Assembly (NCBI GenBank): GCA_022577435.1
Contig: JAKOON010000012.1
Coordinates: 11,986,585-12,050,584, forward strand
Direction of reading: 5' to 3'
Origin: Embiotoca jacksoni
Lineage: Eukaryota; Chordata; Actinopteri; Embiotocidae
DNA length: 64,000 nucleotides
Part shown: positions 53,670 through 64,000 of the stretch, piece after piece
Layout of the letters: every line of letters begins with the position of its first letter
Position numbering within the stretch: position 1 is the first letter of the stretch
Program-made: the position numbers and the translations under genes
The notes under the pieces: generated by a model
Told to the model about the DNA's origin: nothing
What the model saw: the letters and a program-made list of their open reading frames with translations, nothing else
Databases searched by the model: none

Positions 53670-55058
53670 CTCAAAAAAATAAAGGGAACACTTAAATAAC
53701 ACAATGTAACTCCAAGTCAATCACACTTCTGGGAAATCAACCTGTCCAGTTAGGAAGCAACACTGATTGTGAATCAATTTCACCTGCTGTTGTGGAAATG
53801 GAACAGACAACAGGTGGAAATGAGGCAATTATCAAGACAACCCCTATAAAGGAACGGTTCTGCAGGTGGTGACCACAGACCATTTCTCTGTCCTCGTCCT
53901 TTCTGGATGATTTTTGGCCACTTTTGCATTTTGCCAGTGCCCTCACCACTAGAGGTAGCATGAGGCGGTGTCTACAACCCACAGAAGTTGCTCAGGTAGT
54001 GCAGCTCATCCAGGATGGCACATCGATGCACACTGTGGCAAGAAGGTTTGCTGTGTCTGTCAGCACAGTGTCAAGAGCACGGAGGAGATACTGGGAGACA
54101 GGCCGGTCCACCAGGAGACGTTGGGGGGCCGTAGGAGGACAACAGCCCAGCAGCAGGACCGCTATCTGCTCCTTTGTGCAAGGAGGAACAGGAGGAGCAC
54201 TGCCAGAGCCCTACAAAATGACCTCCAGCAGGCCACTAATGTGCATGTTTCTGCTCAAACTGTCAGAAACAGGCTCCGTGAGGGTGGTACGAGGGCCCGA
54301 CGTCCACAAGTGGGGCCTGTGCTTACAGCCTAACGCCGTGCAGGGCGATTGGCATTTGCCAGAGAACACCAAGATTGGCAGCTTCGGCGCCCTGCGCTCT
54401 TCACGGATGAGAGCAGGTTCACACTGAGCACATGTGACAGACGTGACGGAGTCTGGAGACGCCGTGGAGAACGTTCTGCTGCCTGCAACATCCTCCAGCA
54501 GGACCGGTTTGGCGGTGGGTCAGCGATGGTCTGGGGAGGCATTTCTTTGGAGGGCCGCACAGCCCTCCGTGGGCTAGCCAGAAGTACCCTGACTGCCATT
54601 AGGTACCGGGATGAGATCCTCAGACCCATTGTAAGACCATATGCTGGTGCAGTGGGCCCTGGGTTCCTTCTGATGCATGACAATGCTCGGCCTCATGTGG
54701 CTGGAGTGTGTCAGCAGTTCCTGCATGATGAAGGCATCGATGCTGTGGACCGGCCTGCCCGTTCCCCAGACCTGAATCCAATCCAGCACATCTGGGACAT
54801 CGTGTCTCGTTCCGTCCACCGACGCCACGTCGCACCACAGACTGTCCAGGAGTTGACTAATGCTTTGATGCAGGTCTGGGAGGAGATCCCTCAGGAGAAC
54901 ATCCGTCGCCTCATCAGGAGCTTACCCAGGCGTTGTAGGGAGTGCATACAGGCACGTGGAGGCCTCACACACTACTGAGCCTCATTTTGACTTGTCTTGA
55001 GGAATTTCCACAGAAGTTGGATCAGCCTGTGATCTGATTTTTCCACTTTTATTTTGAG
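53670..55058 (+). mobile_element. Tc1-type transposon, inactive
   Basis: Left end begins CTCAAAAAAATAAAGGGAAC next to a TA dinucleotide (53668-53669). The right side has TTTTGAG followed by TA (55059-55060). The outer 80 bases at each side form an imperfect inverted pair (for example ACTTCTGGGAAAT at left and ACTTCTGTGGAAAT in reverse at right). Tc1/mariner elements insert at TA. From memory, complete fish copies of this family run about 200 bases further and end in an inverted copy of AAAGGGAACACT. No such copy follows here, so the right end may be truncated. Confidence 0.8.
53960..54978 (+). pseudogene. Broken Tc1-type DD34E transposase
   Basis: Cut-and-paste transposase of the Tc1/mariner superfamily, about 340 codons when pieces are read in order. 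The N-terminal part (from ATG at 53960) has a paired-like helix-turn-helix: QPTEVAQVVQLIQDG, then VARRFAVSVSTVSR. Near 54121-54129 the frame shifts by one base. The next part runs to a TAA at 54331-54333. The last part continues in the same frame to the stop at 54976-54978. The catalytic domain shows FTDESRF (first Asp, 54406-54408) and MHDNARPH (second Asp, 54679-54681). Thirty-four residues further on, NPIQHIWD has Gln (CAG, 54784-54786) where Glu is needed. Frameshift, stop and lost Glu make it non-functional. Confidence 0.93.
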
Positions 55059-55060
55059 TA

Positions 55061-56639
55061 TGATTCTGATTCTGATGTCCCATTGATCCCTGTTCTGCTT
55101 TTATTGAGGTCAGATGTCAAGCTTTGCTACAGAAAAGCACCACTGCAGTTGGACTAGGTAAAGGGTGGCACAATAAAACCCTTCATTGCTTTTGCTGTTC
55201 AACATTATTTCTGCTTGGCTACTAAATAGTTGGGATCGAGTTTTGATTTTGCTCTCATGCTGTGACCACAAGTATGGTGGTATTTATTCAGGCCTGTGAT
55301 TACATGCACCTGCACTAACTAAGTGTTGTAAGTTTGCCCATTTCCAATAATAATGCAGCAACAGTGGACTAAATTGAAATTGATAATAAGCAATGTGTTA
55401 AAAACCTGTTTGCTTGCAGCTGTGTGACATACACATTTGTCTCTTGATAAGGACAATGTGTCCACTGTTTGATAGCTGCTGCTGTTTCCCACTTTCAGAT
55501 GGGCTACTGTATTCAAAGTTGTTCAGTTGTTGCAGAGACACTTTGATATTTGTGTGAAGCAGAGCTCAGTAAAACAGCAAAGCTGTGACTTTTTATGGCG
55601 TCTCTGGGTTGTCAGGTCTGCTCAGTTTAAATAAAAACAGTGCTGTGAGTCTGTGTGTGTAGTTGCATGAGTGCAAATGGTGGGTGTGCTGTGTGCCCTA
55701 ACCCTTTTCTGCCACATTTTCCCTGTATGTGATGCCCTCTTTGTCCAGGAGTTGGTGGGTTGAAATTGGTCACAAGTGGGCAGCTCTTAGAAGGAGAAGT
55801 CTGAAGTCTGCGTTAAATGTCAAAAGAGAGAGGAAAAAAAAGAGAGCTTAGATATGAATATTCTTTAACAACTGATCTGCAAATCCTGTGAGTTTGTTAT
55901 GCACAGGTGGTATTGCTGTACAGTGTGTGTATATATATAGTTTTCCTTATATAACGTGAGTATGAATAAAACTCGGTAAAGCTGGGAAGGTCAGCTCACA
56001 TAGATGAGATGAAAGAGCGAAGAGGAGGGAGAGAAAGAGTGAGGCAGCAGGATGGTATGAAAGGTTGCTGACACCACTCTTTTAGCTGGAGACCATATAG
56101 AGAGCCTCTATATGATCTGTGGGTGGCCTAAAACGCTTTGCGAGAAGCAAGAGGTTAGTGTGAGCTTGTTCTGCGGAAAGTGAAACCGGCCAGTCCTCTC
56201 AAGTCTTGCATCAACATCAGAATGTTATTGATGTGCTCTATTTTAAGGTGAATGCTTTGAGAGTTGCTGTCTTCCTCTCGCTCCTCTGCCTGTGTATGCT
56301 TTGGGCATTCCTCTCGCTGCACAACTGTGAAAAAATAAGCTAGCTTGGCTAACTTTCCCTAAAGTTAATGATTCAGAAGAGGTGCTGGCACACCAAATTA
56401 TCGCCTTCTGAAAGGACCCATTGAGATCCAATGTGTGAGCGACACATCAGCTGCAAATCCCAACTCAGCCAAGAAAGACTGAGCCTTGCCCCGACCAAGT
56501 TACACGGGTTTTTGAACAAAATCTTTTGAAAACAGCTCCCGGTTTGGGAGACACACTTTAAGATGAAAACTTTCCTGTTTTTTTTCATGTTGTAGTTAGG
56601 GCTGGTTGAGATTACCTTGACCCGTCCCTTAGTTATGTT
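55061..56639. other. Intergenic, nothing recognised
   Basis: Possibly holds remnants of the Tc1-type element's right side at its start. No exon or RNA gene was recognised. Confidence 0.4.
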
Positions 56640-57075
56640 GTTGTATGTTGCTCCCGTCTGTCTCTCTTTCACTTTTCATGCATTAACATTATATGCCACC
56701 ATGGCATCTCGTTAACTTTATATCTTCTCTCGCCCATAGCTTTGTGCTTTTGTGTAGGTAATCTTTGCTCTGGAGCTGCATGTTTCTGATTTATGGTTAA
56801 TGGCCACACCAACCCACCTAATATTTATTGTTTACTCTCTCTCTATGCTGTTCTTTTCTCTCTCTGCTCTCCCCTCACCCCAACCGGTCGAGGCATATTG
56901 CCGCCAAGATAAGCCTGTTTCTGTCAGAGGTTTTCTTCCTGTTTAAAGGTAGTTTTTCCTTCCTGCTGTTGTTCATGTGGGAATTGTTGAATTGTTGGGT
57001 TCCTCTGCAAGGACTTCGGTGCCCCAAGATTACTTGTGTCGTGATTTGGTGCGAGATAAATTGAATTGAATAATG
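56640..57075 (+). repeat. Common teleost dispersed repeat
   Basis: Ordered words CCCCAACCGGTCGAGGCA, TTTTCTTCCTGTTTAAAGG, AGTTTTTCCTTCCTGCTGTTG and the tail GTCGTGATTTGGTGCGAGAT then AAATTGAATTGAAT match from memory one of the most frequent dispersed repeats in percomorph fish. The tail suggests copying from an RNA, but I cannot assign a class. The left edge is approximate. Confidence 0.65.
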
Positions 57076-57179
57076 GTGCATTTTAAGCCCTGCAACATAA
57101 CTAACCACTGTCAAAAGTTGTGTTTACCCAACCTGCTATTACATCAAAGCATATAATACAATTGTCAGTCTAGGCCTGA

Positions 57180-57420
57180 AAATTAAGGTGCTTGGGTTTA
57201 GCCACTAAAAACCACGTGGTTAGGTTTGGGAAAAGATCATAGTTTGGGTTAAATGTGACAGTGGTTAGAATTAGGAACCCAAAATACTTAGGCAGGGTTA
57301 ACATGATTCATGTGAAATTAAGAAATTGTATGTATTGTAAGTAATGTTACATTTGTCACATAAGTTACTTAACCTATATTACATAAGTTAACTATGTTAC
57401 ATTACGTTTGCAACTTACTT
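57180..57420 (+). repeat. Dispersed repeat, GTTAGG-core family, copy 3
   Basis: Carries GCTTGGGTTTAGCCACTAAA, GTGGTTAGGTTTGGGAAAAG, ATCATAGTTTGGGTTAAA and then GTTACATTTGTCACATAAG. The clearest of the four copies in the window. Confidence 0.55.
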
Positions 57421-58298
57421 GCGTTACTTAGTACTTATGGACTGAAAGATCAGGGCGAAAGACCTGGGTTTGATCCGTCCAACCACCCCCAACCTACTTG
57501 CTCTGACTTTATCACTTTTTGTTCTTCTTTTACTTGTCACATGACCTCCATCACATCATCTCCTTTTCCATTCTGTTCGTACATGCGTATAATATTCACA
57601 GGTCAGGTGAAACGTTACCCGTGACACAATATCTTCTAGTGGACTGACGGGTGTATTACAAATGTTGGCATGATACTGGCTGAGTTAACCTGTTTAGCCA
57701 ACACATTCTATTAGCTCAAAGATGCCTGAATAAAAGCATTGACATTGTTTTCTTCGCGATCGATTGCTGGAGGATTTTCTTTCAAGGTGCGACTCTCTGA
57801 AGGACTTTTTCTTCCAGGGTGAATTCAAATGTTGCAAGTTAACAATGCAAACTGTAAATCACTTAAGTGATATATCAGATGGTTCAAATTCTGAGGCATT
57901 CCGCACGCGCACCATTTTTGCCCATCCTTCTGTTAGAAAATCATGAGTGGAAAAATCCCCTAAATGAAAGAGCAGAAAGTGAGTCAGTATAATATGACAG
58001 CTAAATTGACGGCATTGGGCAGACTAAGCTGACTGTTCTGAAGGTCTAATGAAAGGTTTCTTTGAGAGGCCATGTCAGCAGGTGAATGGAGGTGAAATAT
58101 GTAGGCTCCCTCCTCCTCTCCCCACCTGTCCTCTGCTCTATCCTCTCTTTCTCCCTCTCTCTACCTCTCTCTAGGCTCAAAAGAAAGCCTGTCTCTGCTT
58201 CGATAACCAGAGTTATTATCAGCTCCAGTGGTGGTCTGAGACCTGTGCATGCATGACTGAAGACCACAAACACTTGTGACAGATATAAGATCGATTGA
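57421..58298. other. Intergenic, nothing recognised
   Basis: Mixed sequence with a CT-rich part at 58105-58175. No exon supported. Confidence 0.4.
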
Positions 58299-58321
58299 TA
58301 CCTACCTACCTACCTACCTAC

Positions 58322-58366
<45 letters not shown>

Positions 58367-58396
58367 CATCTACCTACCTACCTCTCCCTCCCTCCC

Positions 58397-58460
<64 letters not shown>

Positions 58461-58508
58461 CCTACCTACCTCTCTCTCTCCATCCATCTACCTACCTACC
58501 TCTCTCTC

Positions 58509-58543
<35 letters not shown>

Positions 58544-58575
58544 CCCTCCCCTCGCTCACCCACCCACCCACCCAT
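58299..58575. repeat. Patterned CTAT/CTAC tetranucleotide array
   Basis: Long (CTAT)n blocks alternate with a fixed block reading CTACCTACCTACCTCTC, which occurs at 58370, 58458 and 58488. The array closes with (CACC)n-like units. Frames through it encode Tyr-Leu-Ser-Ile repeats only. Confidence 0.97.
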
Positions 58576-61559
58576 GCATCCATCTATGCTTGCCATGTTT
58601 GTGTCTGTCCAAACAGAGGACATTATTCCACTTCAGCTACCAGCTACTTTTGATGGCTCTGCATGCTTTATAGCAACATTAAAAGGCTGTTGCCAGCGTT
58701 TGCATTTTTATTTTATGTTTCCTCATCTTTGCATGAAGAGATGCTGTGTCTTATTAGTAAGACAGATTCTATAGAGGACAGTGTTTTGGTGTGTGTGTGG
58801 ACAGGCAGGTGATTGAATCAGAGGGCAGATCAGCGAGACTGCAGTCTGTTCTGTGTGCATTTCGATGATTTGATTTCAAATCTCACATCACAGTTTTTCT
58901 GGAAAGATCTCTGCTTTAGAAAAAAAGAGGAACGTACAATGGTTCTGTTGAATTCAAAACAGCTTTGGTGAGCAAAACTGGTTCTAATTCACAAAAAAAT
59001 GATTTTGATGCTACTGAACATATTGAACTGGATATATCAGAAATGAAATCAACTCACCGAGATACACATAAATGATAGCTGACGTGTTTATTCTTCATGT
59101 TTTCGAAAGCACCTCTGCAACGCACTAGTGGTTTGATTGACTTTGACAATTCTATTAGAGTTTGTAAAAACAGGTAATAAATTAAATTACATTCTTGTCG
59201 AATGACAGATGTTTTCGCATTATCTCTTTTTTTATTTCTCTGTCTGAATGAATAGCAGTGTTCATTGTTCAAACTGCAGCTTCAGACAAAAATGGAATCT
59301 GACACCACCTCTCATCAGGCCCCAGGGCTAGTGAGAGACAATATGTTGTTCTAATATGCTAATTCTGCATTACGGATTCAGTGAAAATGAGTGTGTGAGA
59401 TGATCACACCATTAAAAGTTAGCATTAGTAATGTAGTATGTTAATCAGGCCAGATGGGACCATTCTGTTTGTGTAAATTAACTCCCTCTACTTCTTTGAC
59501 GTTGGACCTGTAAATATAATTCTTGACAGGCCTTTGAAAATGTTTTCATTAGAAATAGTCTGCATTTGTGTGAAATATATTGGCTGAAACATATTTATTG
59601 AAATACGCAACTTTTAAGAAAAAAACAAAAACAATCTTAAACACCCTTATACTGTAGCAGCTGCAGGAGTTGCTGCGATTGACTTTTTGGGGATTCACTA
59701 CCCTGCAAGGTATTTACTTAGGTTTTCCTACTGTTTCTTTTAAAAACGAATACTGCACTAGCCAGTGGAGCTACGTTTTGGACACAAAGCCCTCTTCATT
59801 ATGAGGGTTTAGAATATATATTTGTGAAAATATACCAGGAATGGTAGTAACTTTCCTTTTTATCTGCATTAATCTGATCTGTATTTTCTGGAAACCTGTG
59901 TGCACATTGGTAGTGATGTCTCACTTAAGCCTGTAAGCCTTGAGTAGTCAGCTCATTGTATGTTTGTGAGAGTGTGTGTGTGTGTGTGTGTGTCTCTGGT
60001 TTTATGTGTAAGCCATAGGTCAGTCTTTTTTTTCCTCTTTTGCTACCTGCCAACAGTCTGACTGGGTGTGTTTTTTCTCCCACTTCATACATGAAATGTC
60101 ATGACTGTGGTGCAGTCTATAAATATAATCTGGCTATAATTAATGTATTACTGCTGCAGGATTTTACTGAAAGTTGCTGAAGGAGCTTTGCAATTACACC
60201 TGCTTTGCTGTGGTGACCATGTAGTGTAATTTTATTGACTTCTTAGGCTTTTATGATGAGCATTCAGATTTTTGGTGATTATTTTCATTTATATCCTCAT
60301 ATTTCACTGGAAAAATTTTTTAAACTGAGGCCTTCTTTGTGCAGTTATTGTGAATTACAACTTGTTACACACCCACATTTTCCTCAGTAAATCTTTATCA
60401 ATCCTTTTTTAAACTTTTGATCACTATGTCCCACATTCATTTTTCTGATTTACTGCAAGCTGTAGCTTTTCTGTCTGAAAACTGACTATATTATATCTTT
60501 TTTTCATCTTTTAGTAGGGTTGATCATTTTCTAATTATGGTAGGCCACAACTCACGGATAGATGTAGGGAAAACAGATGTCTGTAATACAAACTAACTGA
60601 TGGCTAACAGCAAACTCCCTCTGTTAAAATCCATTATTTCTTATCCCCAGAATACTGTCATTATCCTAACAACACTGAACAAATTGTCTCTCACACAAAC
60701 CAGTATCCCTCCTTAGCCAAAATCAGTATTAGTTTTCCACCTCTGTCCCCGGGCATGTTCTGGCTCTCTGGTTCCATAATCCAGGGCATATTCTAAGATC
60801 CTTAACCCAGCACAAGCTTTGTTTTTGGGCTTTAGTCCAGCTCTGCTCTTGGGAGGTCCAACAGCTCCTCCAAACCCCCTCTAGTCATTTTTTTTGTGTG
60901 AAGGATTTTTATTTTTCAATCACGCTGTCCCAATCCCCAGGACAATTAGAGGTCGTCACAGAGCAGTTTACAGAAAGTGCAGAGCAACAGAATGTTGTTT
61001 TGGAAAGTTGTAATGGTCCCTTGAGTGAGTGAATAGGCTTGGAACAGCAACATTAAAAGAAAAAGAAAAAAAGTAGTACAAGACAGAAACAGAAATAGGT
61101 TGCTTATCTTTTAATGATTTTTACTTAGCAACAATATTGTTTATCTAAGTCCCCCAAAAGTCAAGGTTGTCCAAGAAAATTAAATGATCTGCAAAGACAT
61201 TCATTGAAATTCCTCACCAGATCTTATTTAAATTCCTAGGTGGCAATAGAATATGTTTTCATCTTTTTATTGTGCTCATTATCTTAGCAGAGTAGTAGAT
61301 ATGAATATGCTAACATTAATACAATATCAAAATTATTAACAGTATGAACAGGGTGAAGTGAGAGATAAACAGTATGTGCAGATGTTACAGTAAACAATTG
61401 CAGGTACAAGAATGATTACTGCTGGTAAGCATTATAACAGCTGGGTATGAATACGTGTCTTTACTATCAGTCATATGTACAGTAAAGACAGCAGTATAAA
61501 TGTCAGTATGCTAAAGGACAGAACAATTGTTACACCATGCTCAGATGCAGTTTGAAATA
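58576..61559. other. Intergenic, nothing recognised
   Basis: AT-rich with a short TG tract at 59971-59993. No supported exon. The last 300 bases may belong to the tail of the LINE remnant that follows. Confidence 0.4.
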
Positions 61560-62530
61560 TTTATGTTGACGGTGCAGCGGTAAATGTTATCAAGAATCTC
61601 AGTAGACCAATGGATCGTCTTGTGTCTCCTCAGAAAGAAGAGACATTGGTGAGCCTTTCTGACTAAGAATGAAGTGTTCAGGGTCCAAGAAAGGTATAGA
61701 CACCCAGAGAAACACACATATCCTCTGTCCCATTGATAAGGTTGGTGGCGGGTTATCTGCCGCTGGTTTTTCTGACATCAACAATGACTCGAGGGCCAGG
61801 TTGTATTTGGCGCACCATGCCACCAGTTGCTGCACCTCCTCTGTGTAGGCTAATGAGGCCAACCACTGCTGTGTCGTCTGCAAACTTCATAATGGCATTG
61901 GAACCATGTACAGCCGTCCAGTCGTAGATGGACCAGAGGAGAGGGCTCAACACACAGGCCAGTGTACAGAGTGAGGGTTGATGATGTGTGACTGGGGTCT
62001 ATGGGTTAGATAGTCCAGTATTCAGTTGGAAGTGTTGATGCCCTGATTGCTGTGTTTGGTGATCAGATTGGAGGGGATGACGGTGTTAAATGCTGAAGTT
62101 GGTAAATAGTGTTTTCACATAGGTGTTGTGGTTCTCCAGGTGGAAAAGAGCGTAGTGCCGCGCTGTGGAGATCGCTTCTTCCATACAACTGTTTTCGTGA
62201 CTGGTGAATTGGAGGGGGTCCAGTGTGGGTGGTAGGCAGGTTTTGAGATGAGCAAGGACCAGGCTCTCAAAGCACTTCACAATAGTGGGGCGTGAGTGCC
62301 ACAAAGTGGAAGTCAGGAATTTAGGCTCTGGCATAATGGAGGTGGCTTTGAAGCACATGGTGAAAAGTTTGCAGCCACTGACAGGTTGAGGATGTCTGTC
62401 TGGACCTCGATCAGCTGTCCAACACATAGACTGAGCAAATGCTTAGGGATGCCATCAGAACCAGCAGCCATGTATGCATTAGTCCCACTCAGACTTTTAT
62501 CCTCCAACATTATATAGAACACTATCCCCA
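61560..62530 (-). mobile_element. LINE remnant, L2/CR1-like reverse transcriptase
   Basis: Minus-strand fragments in several frames spell, in order, parts of a non-LTR reverse transcriptase. AAGSDGIPKHLL is followed by FKATSIMPEPK, then a stretch with VKCFESLVLAHL and LDPLQF, then AISTARHYALFHLENHNTYV. Further on come LSPLLWSIYD, KFADDTAVVGLI and QQLVAWCAKYNLALE. The catalytic Asp pair FADD is at 61873-61884. Frames change several times and the region between LQF and LSPLL is full of stops. No endonuclease domain is present, so it is 5'-truncated and dead. L2/CR1-like is from wording; the exact clade is uncertain. Confidence 0.85.
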
Positions 62531-62820
62531 ATCAAAAAAAATAATTGCACAAGCATCCTATTACATTTAATTCATGCATTTTATCTTTAAGTGAGTCATG
62601 TGAAACATCATCATTCTTTGTAGCAAATGTCCCAAAGTAACATACAAGTTTATGTGGTAAGTGATAAAACCCTCTAGTGGCCAAAGATGGGAGCAAAGGA
62701 GGAAATACAGTGATGTCATAGAGTCAAAGTGTTCATAGAGGAGGGTGGGGTGGATGGACGGGGAGATAAAACATTAGACTTTACATGGGAAACCCGCTGT
62801 TGGTTTCCTCCTTCAAACCT
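62531..62820. other. Intergenic, nothing recognised
   Basis: Mixed sequence with no supported feature. Confidence 0.4.
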
Positions 62821-62824
62821 CACC

Positions 62825-62945
62825 TTAATCATTGTTTCTTTGAACCCTCACCGTTCTATGACCTTAAACCACAAGCTCATTTTGTAATCATATTAACCCA
62901 AAACATAATCTTTTCATGAACCTAACTGAATAATTTTGTACTGTC
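62825..62945 (-). repeat. Dispersed repeat, GTTAGG-core family, copy 4
   Basis: Read on the minus strand: GTTAGGTTCATGAAAAGATT then ATGTTTTGGGTTAA, matching the core of the copy at 57.2 kb (GTTAGGTTTGGGAAAAGATC and ATAGTTTGGGTTAA). Confidence 0.5.
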
Positions 62946-64000
62946 ACATTGTAAAGGGATTATAGATTTCTTTGTGGTATATCTCCTGCCACGGTTACAC
63001 TCCTACATGGGTTGGATTAAAGGGTAGGGAGACATGATTTACATGGTTGTTTAGGTTGGAGGACTTTTTTTTTATCATGTAAATGTACAATTGAAATGGC
63101 ACAGTATTAACTCAACTGAAAATACAAGGCATCTCTGACACAACATTCCCCAAATTCTTCCTGTATGACAGAGTTTGACCTGCATTTGTTCCGTGAATAT
63201 TTGTCTACGAAAATAGTAAATATACAGACAAGCAATTAACGTAGCACAACTCAAGTAAAATCAAACAATTTTGCTTAACTGCCATTGAGCAGTTGATTTT
63301 GAGGTCTAAAATAACCACGTTGCACTCGTTCACCCTTCACCTGTGTATATGACTCCTGCAACCTAACTAAACACCGCTCTCTCTCAGCCACTATCTTGTC
63401 AGCATGAGGTCATTGTCTGAGCCAAGCCCAATGATGTCATTTCCTTCATAAACAAGTCCAACTTCCTCTTGAGGGTTCATCTCAGCTGAGTTTATCCTGT
63501 GAGTTCCCCAGAGGGATTTGAAATTGTTTCAGACAGTTCTTCCCTGTCATCACATACAACTGAACTGAGTATCACTTTTTATTTCTACAGCTGCATGAGG
63601 CTAGGTTCATTATTTTCTCTGCAGCAGACTTTATTTAGATCTAGAGTGCTTGACAAAGTATAAGAATAGGCTACTGGTGGACTGCAGAACCACAAAAGAC
63701 TTGTTTGGTGAGAGAAATGTTGTCCTTAAATCATCCCTGTGTGTGTGTAGTGTACTTTATTTATCCTGACTCAAAGCACAGATTAACTAAGTGAAAGCTT
63801 TTGACTTTTTGCTGGGTTTTTGGTGGAGTAGTGTTTGGTTTATATAGCTATGTTGATCAAGTGTGCAGTCACAACCCACAATGATGTCAATGCTCAGGCA
63901 CCACTATATGTAGAAATCAGCAGTCTTACTTTGAGCTTTTAAAAGCACTGCATGTGTTGTATATTTGTAAACCAGTAAGGTAAAGAGAATAACTCCATAA
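62946..64000. other. Intergenic, nothing recognised
   Basis: AT-rich sequence to the window edge. No coding exon was supported. Confidence 0.4.

Overview
The window is vertebrate, almost certainly teleost fish, nuclear DNA. It holds one intact protein-coding gene, an intronless SoxC transcription factor best read as sox4. The rest is non-coding DNA rich in long (CA/TG)n microsatellites and in decayed transposons typical of fish: two Tc1-type relics, one LINE relic and several short dispersed repeats. No prokaryotic, plasmid or phage signature is visible, and I found no operon, CRISPR array or defence system. I could not decide between sox4a and sox4b, or name the species.

Layout. 1-4640 is upstream intergenic DNA with simple repeats and a moderately CpG-rich stretch at about 3100-3960. 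About 4640-4800 is the likely sox4 core promoter (two CCAAT boxes, an E2F-like site and a TATA-like box). The 5' UTR runs to 5396, the CDS is 5397-6644, and a long 3' UTR probably ends just after the AATAAA at 9334. From 14.9 to 18.4 kb on the same strand there is a CpG-rich block with a strong splice donor, then an exon-like segment bounded by splice signals, then a third acceptor followed by AATAAA. I propose these as a spliced non-coding transcript; it is unproven. From 18.4 kb to the right end no protein-coding exon could be supported.

Repeats. 25-32 kb carries eight long CA/TG arrays. 41.75-42.17 kb holds an internally deleted Tc1-type transposon on the minus strand. 48.0-48.8 kb looks like a short-inverted-end, hAT-like non-autonomous element. 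53.67-55.06 kb is a nearly full-length Tc1-type element whose transposase has a frameshift, a nonsense codon and a Glu-to-Gln change at the third catalytic position. 56.6-57.1 kb is a common fish dispersed repeat. 58.3-58.6 kb is a patterned tetranucleotide array. 61.6-62.5 kb is a broken L2/CR1-like LINE reverse transcriptase on the minus strand. A further dispersed repeat with a GTTAGGTTTRGGAAA-like core appears four times.

How it fits together: a single developmental regulator beside a long gene-poor stretch is the expected arrangement for a SoxC gene. The non-repeat parts of the 54 kb downstream are therefore the natural place to look for enhancers and long non-coding RNAs. Conservation could not be tested here.
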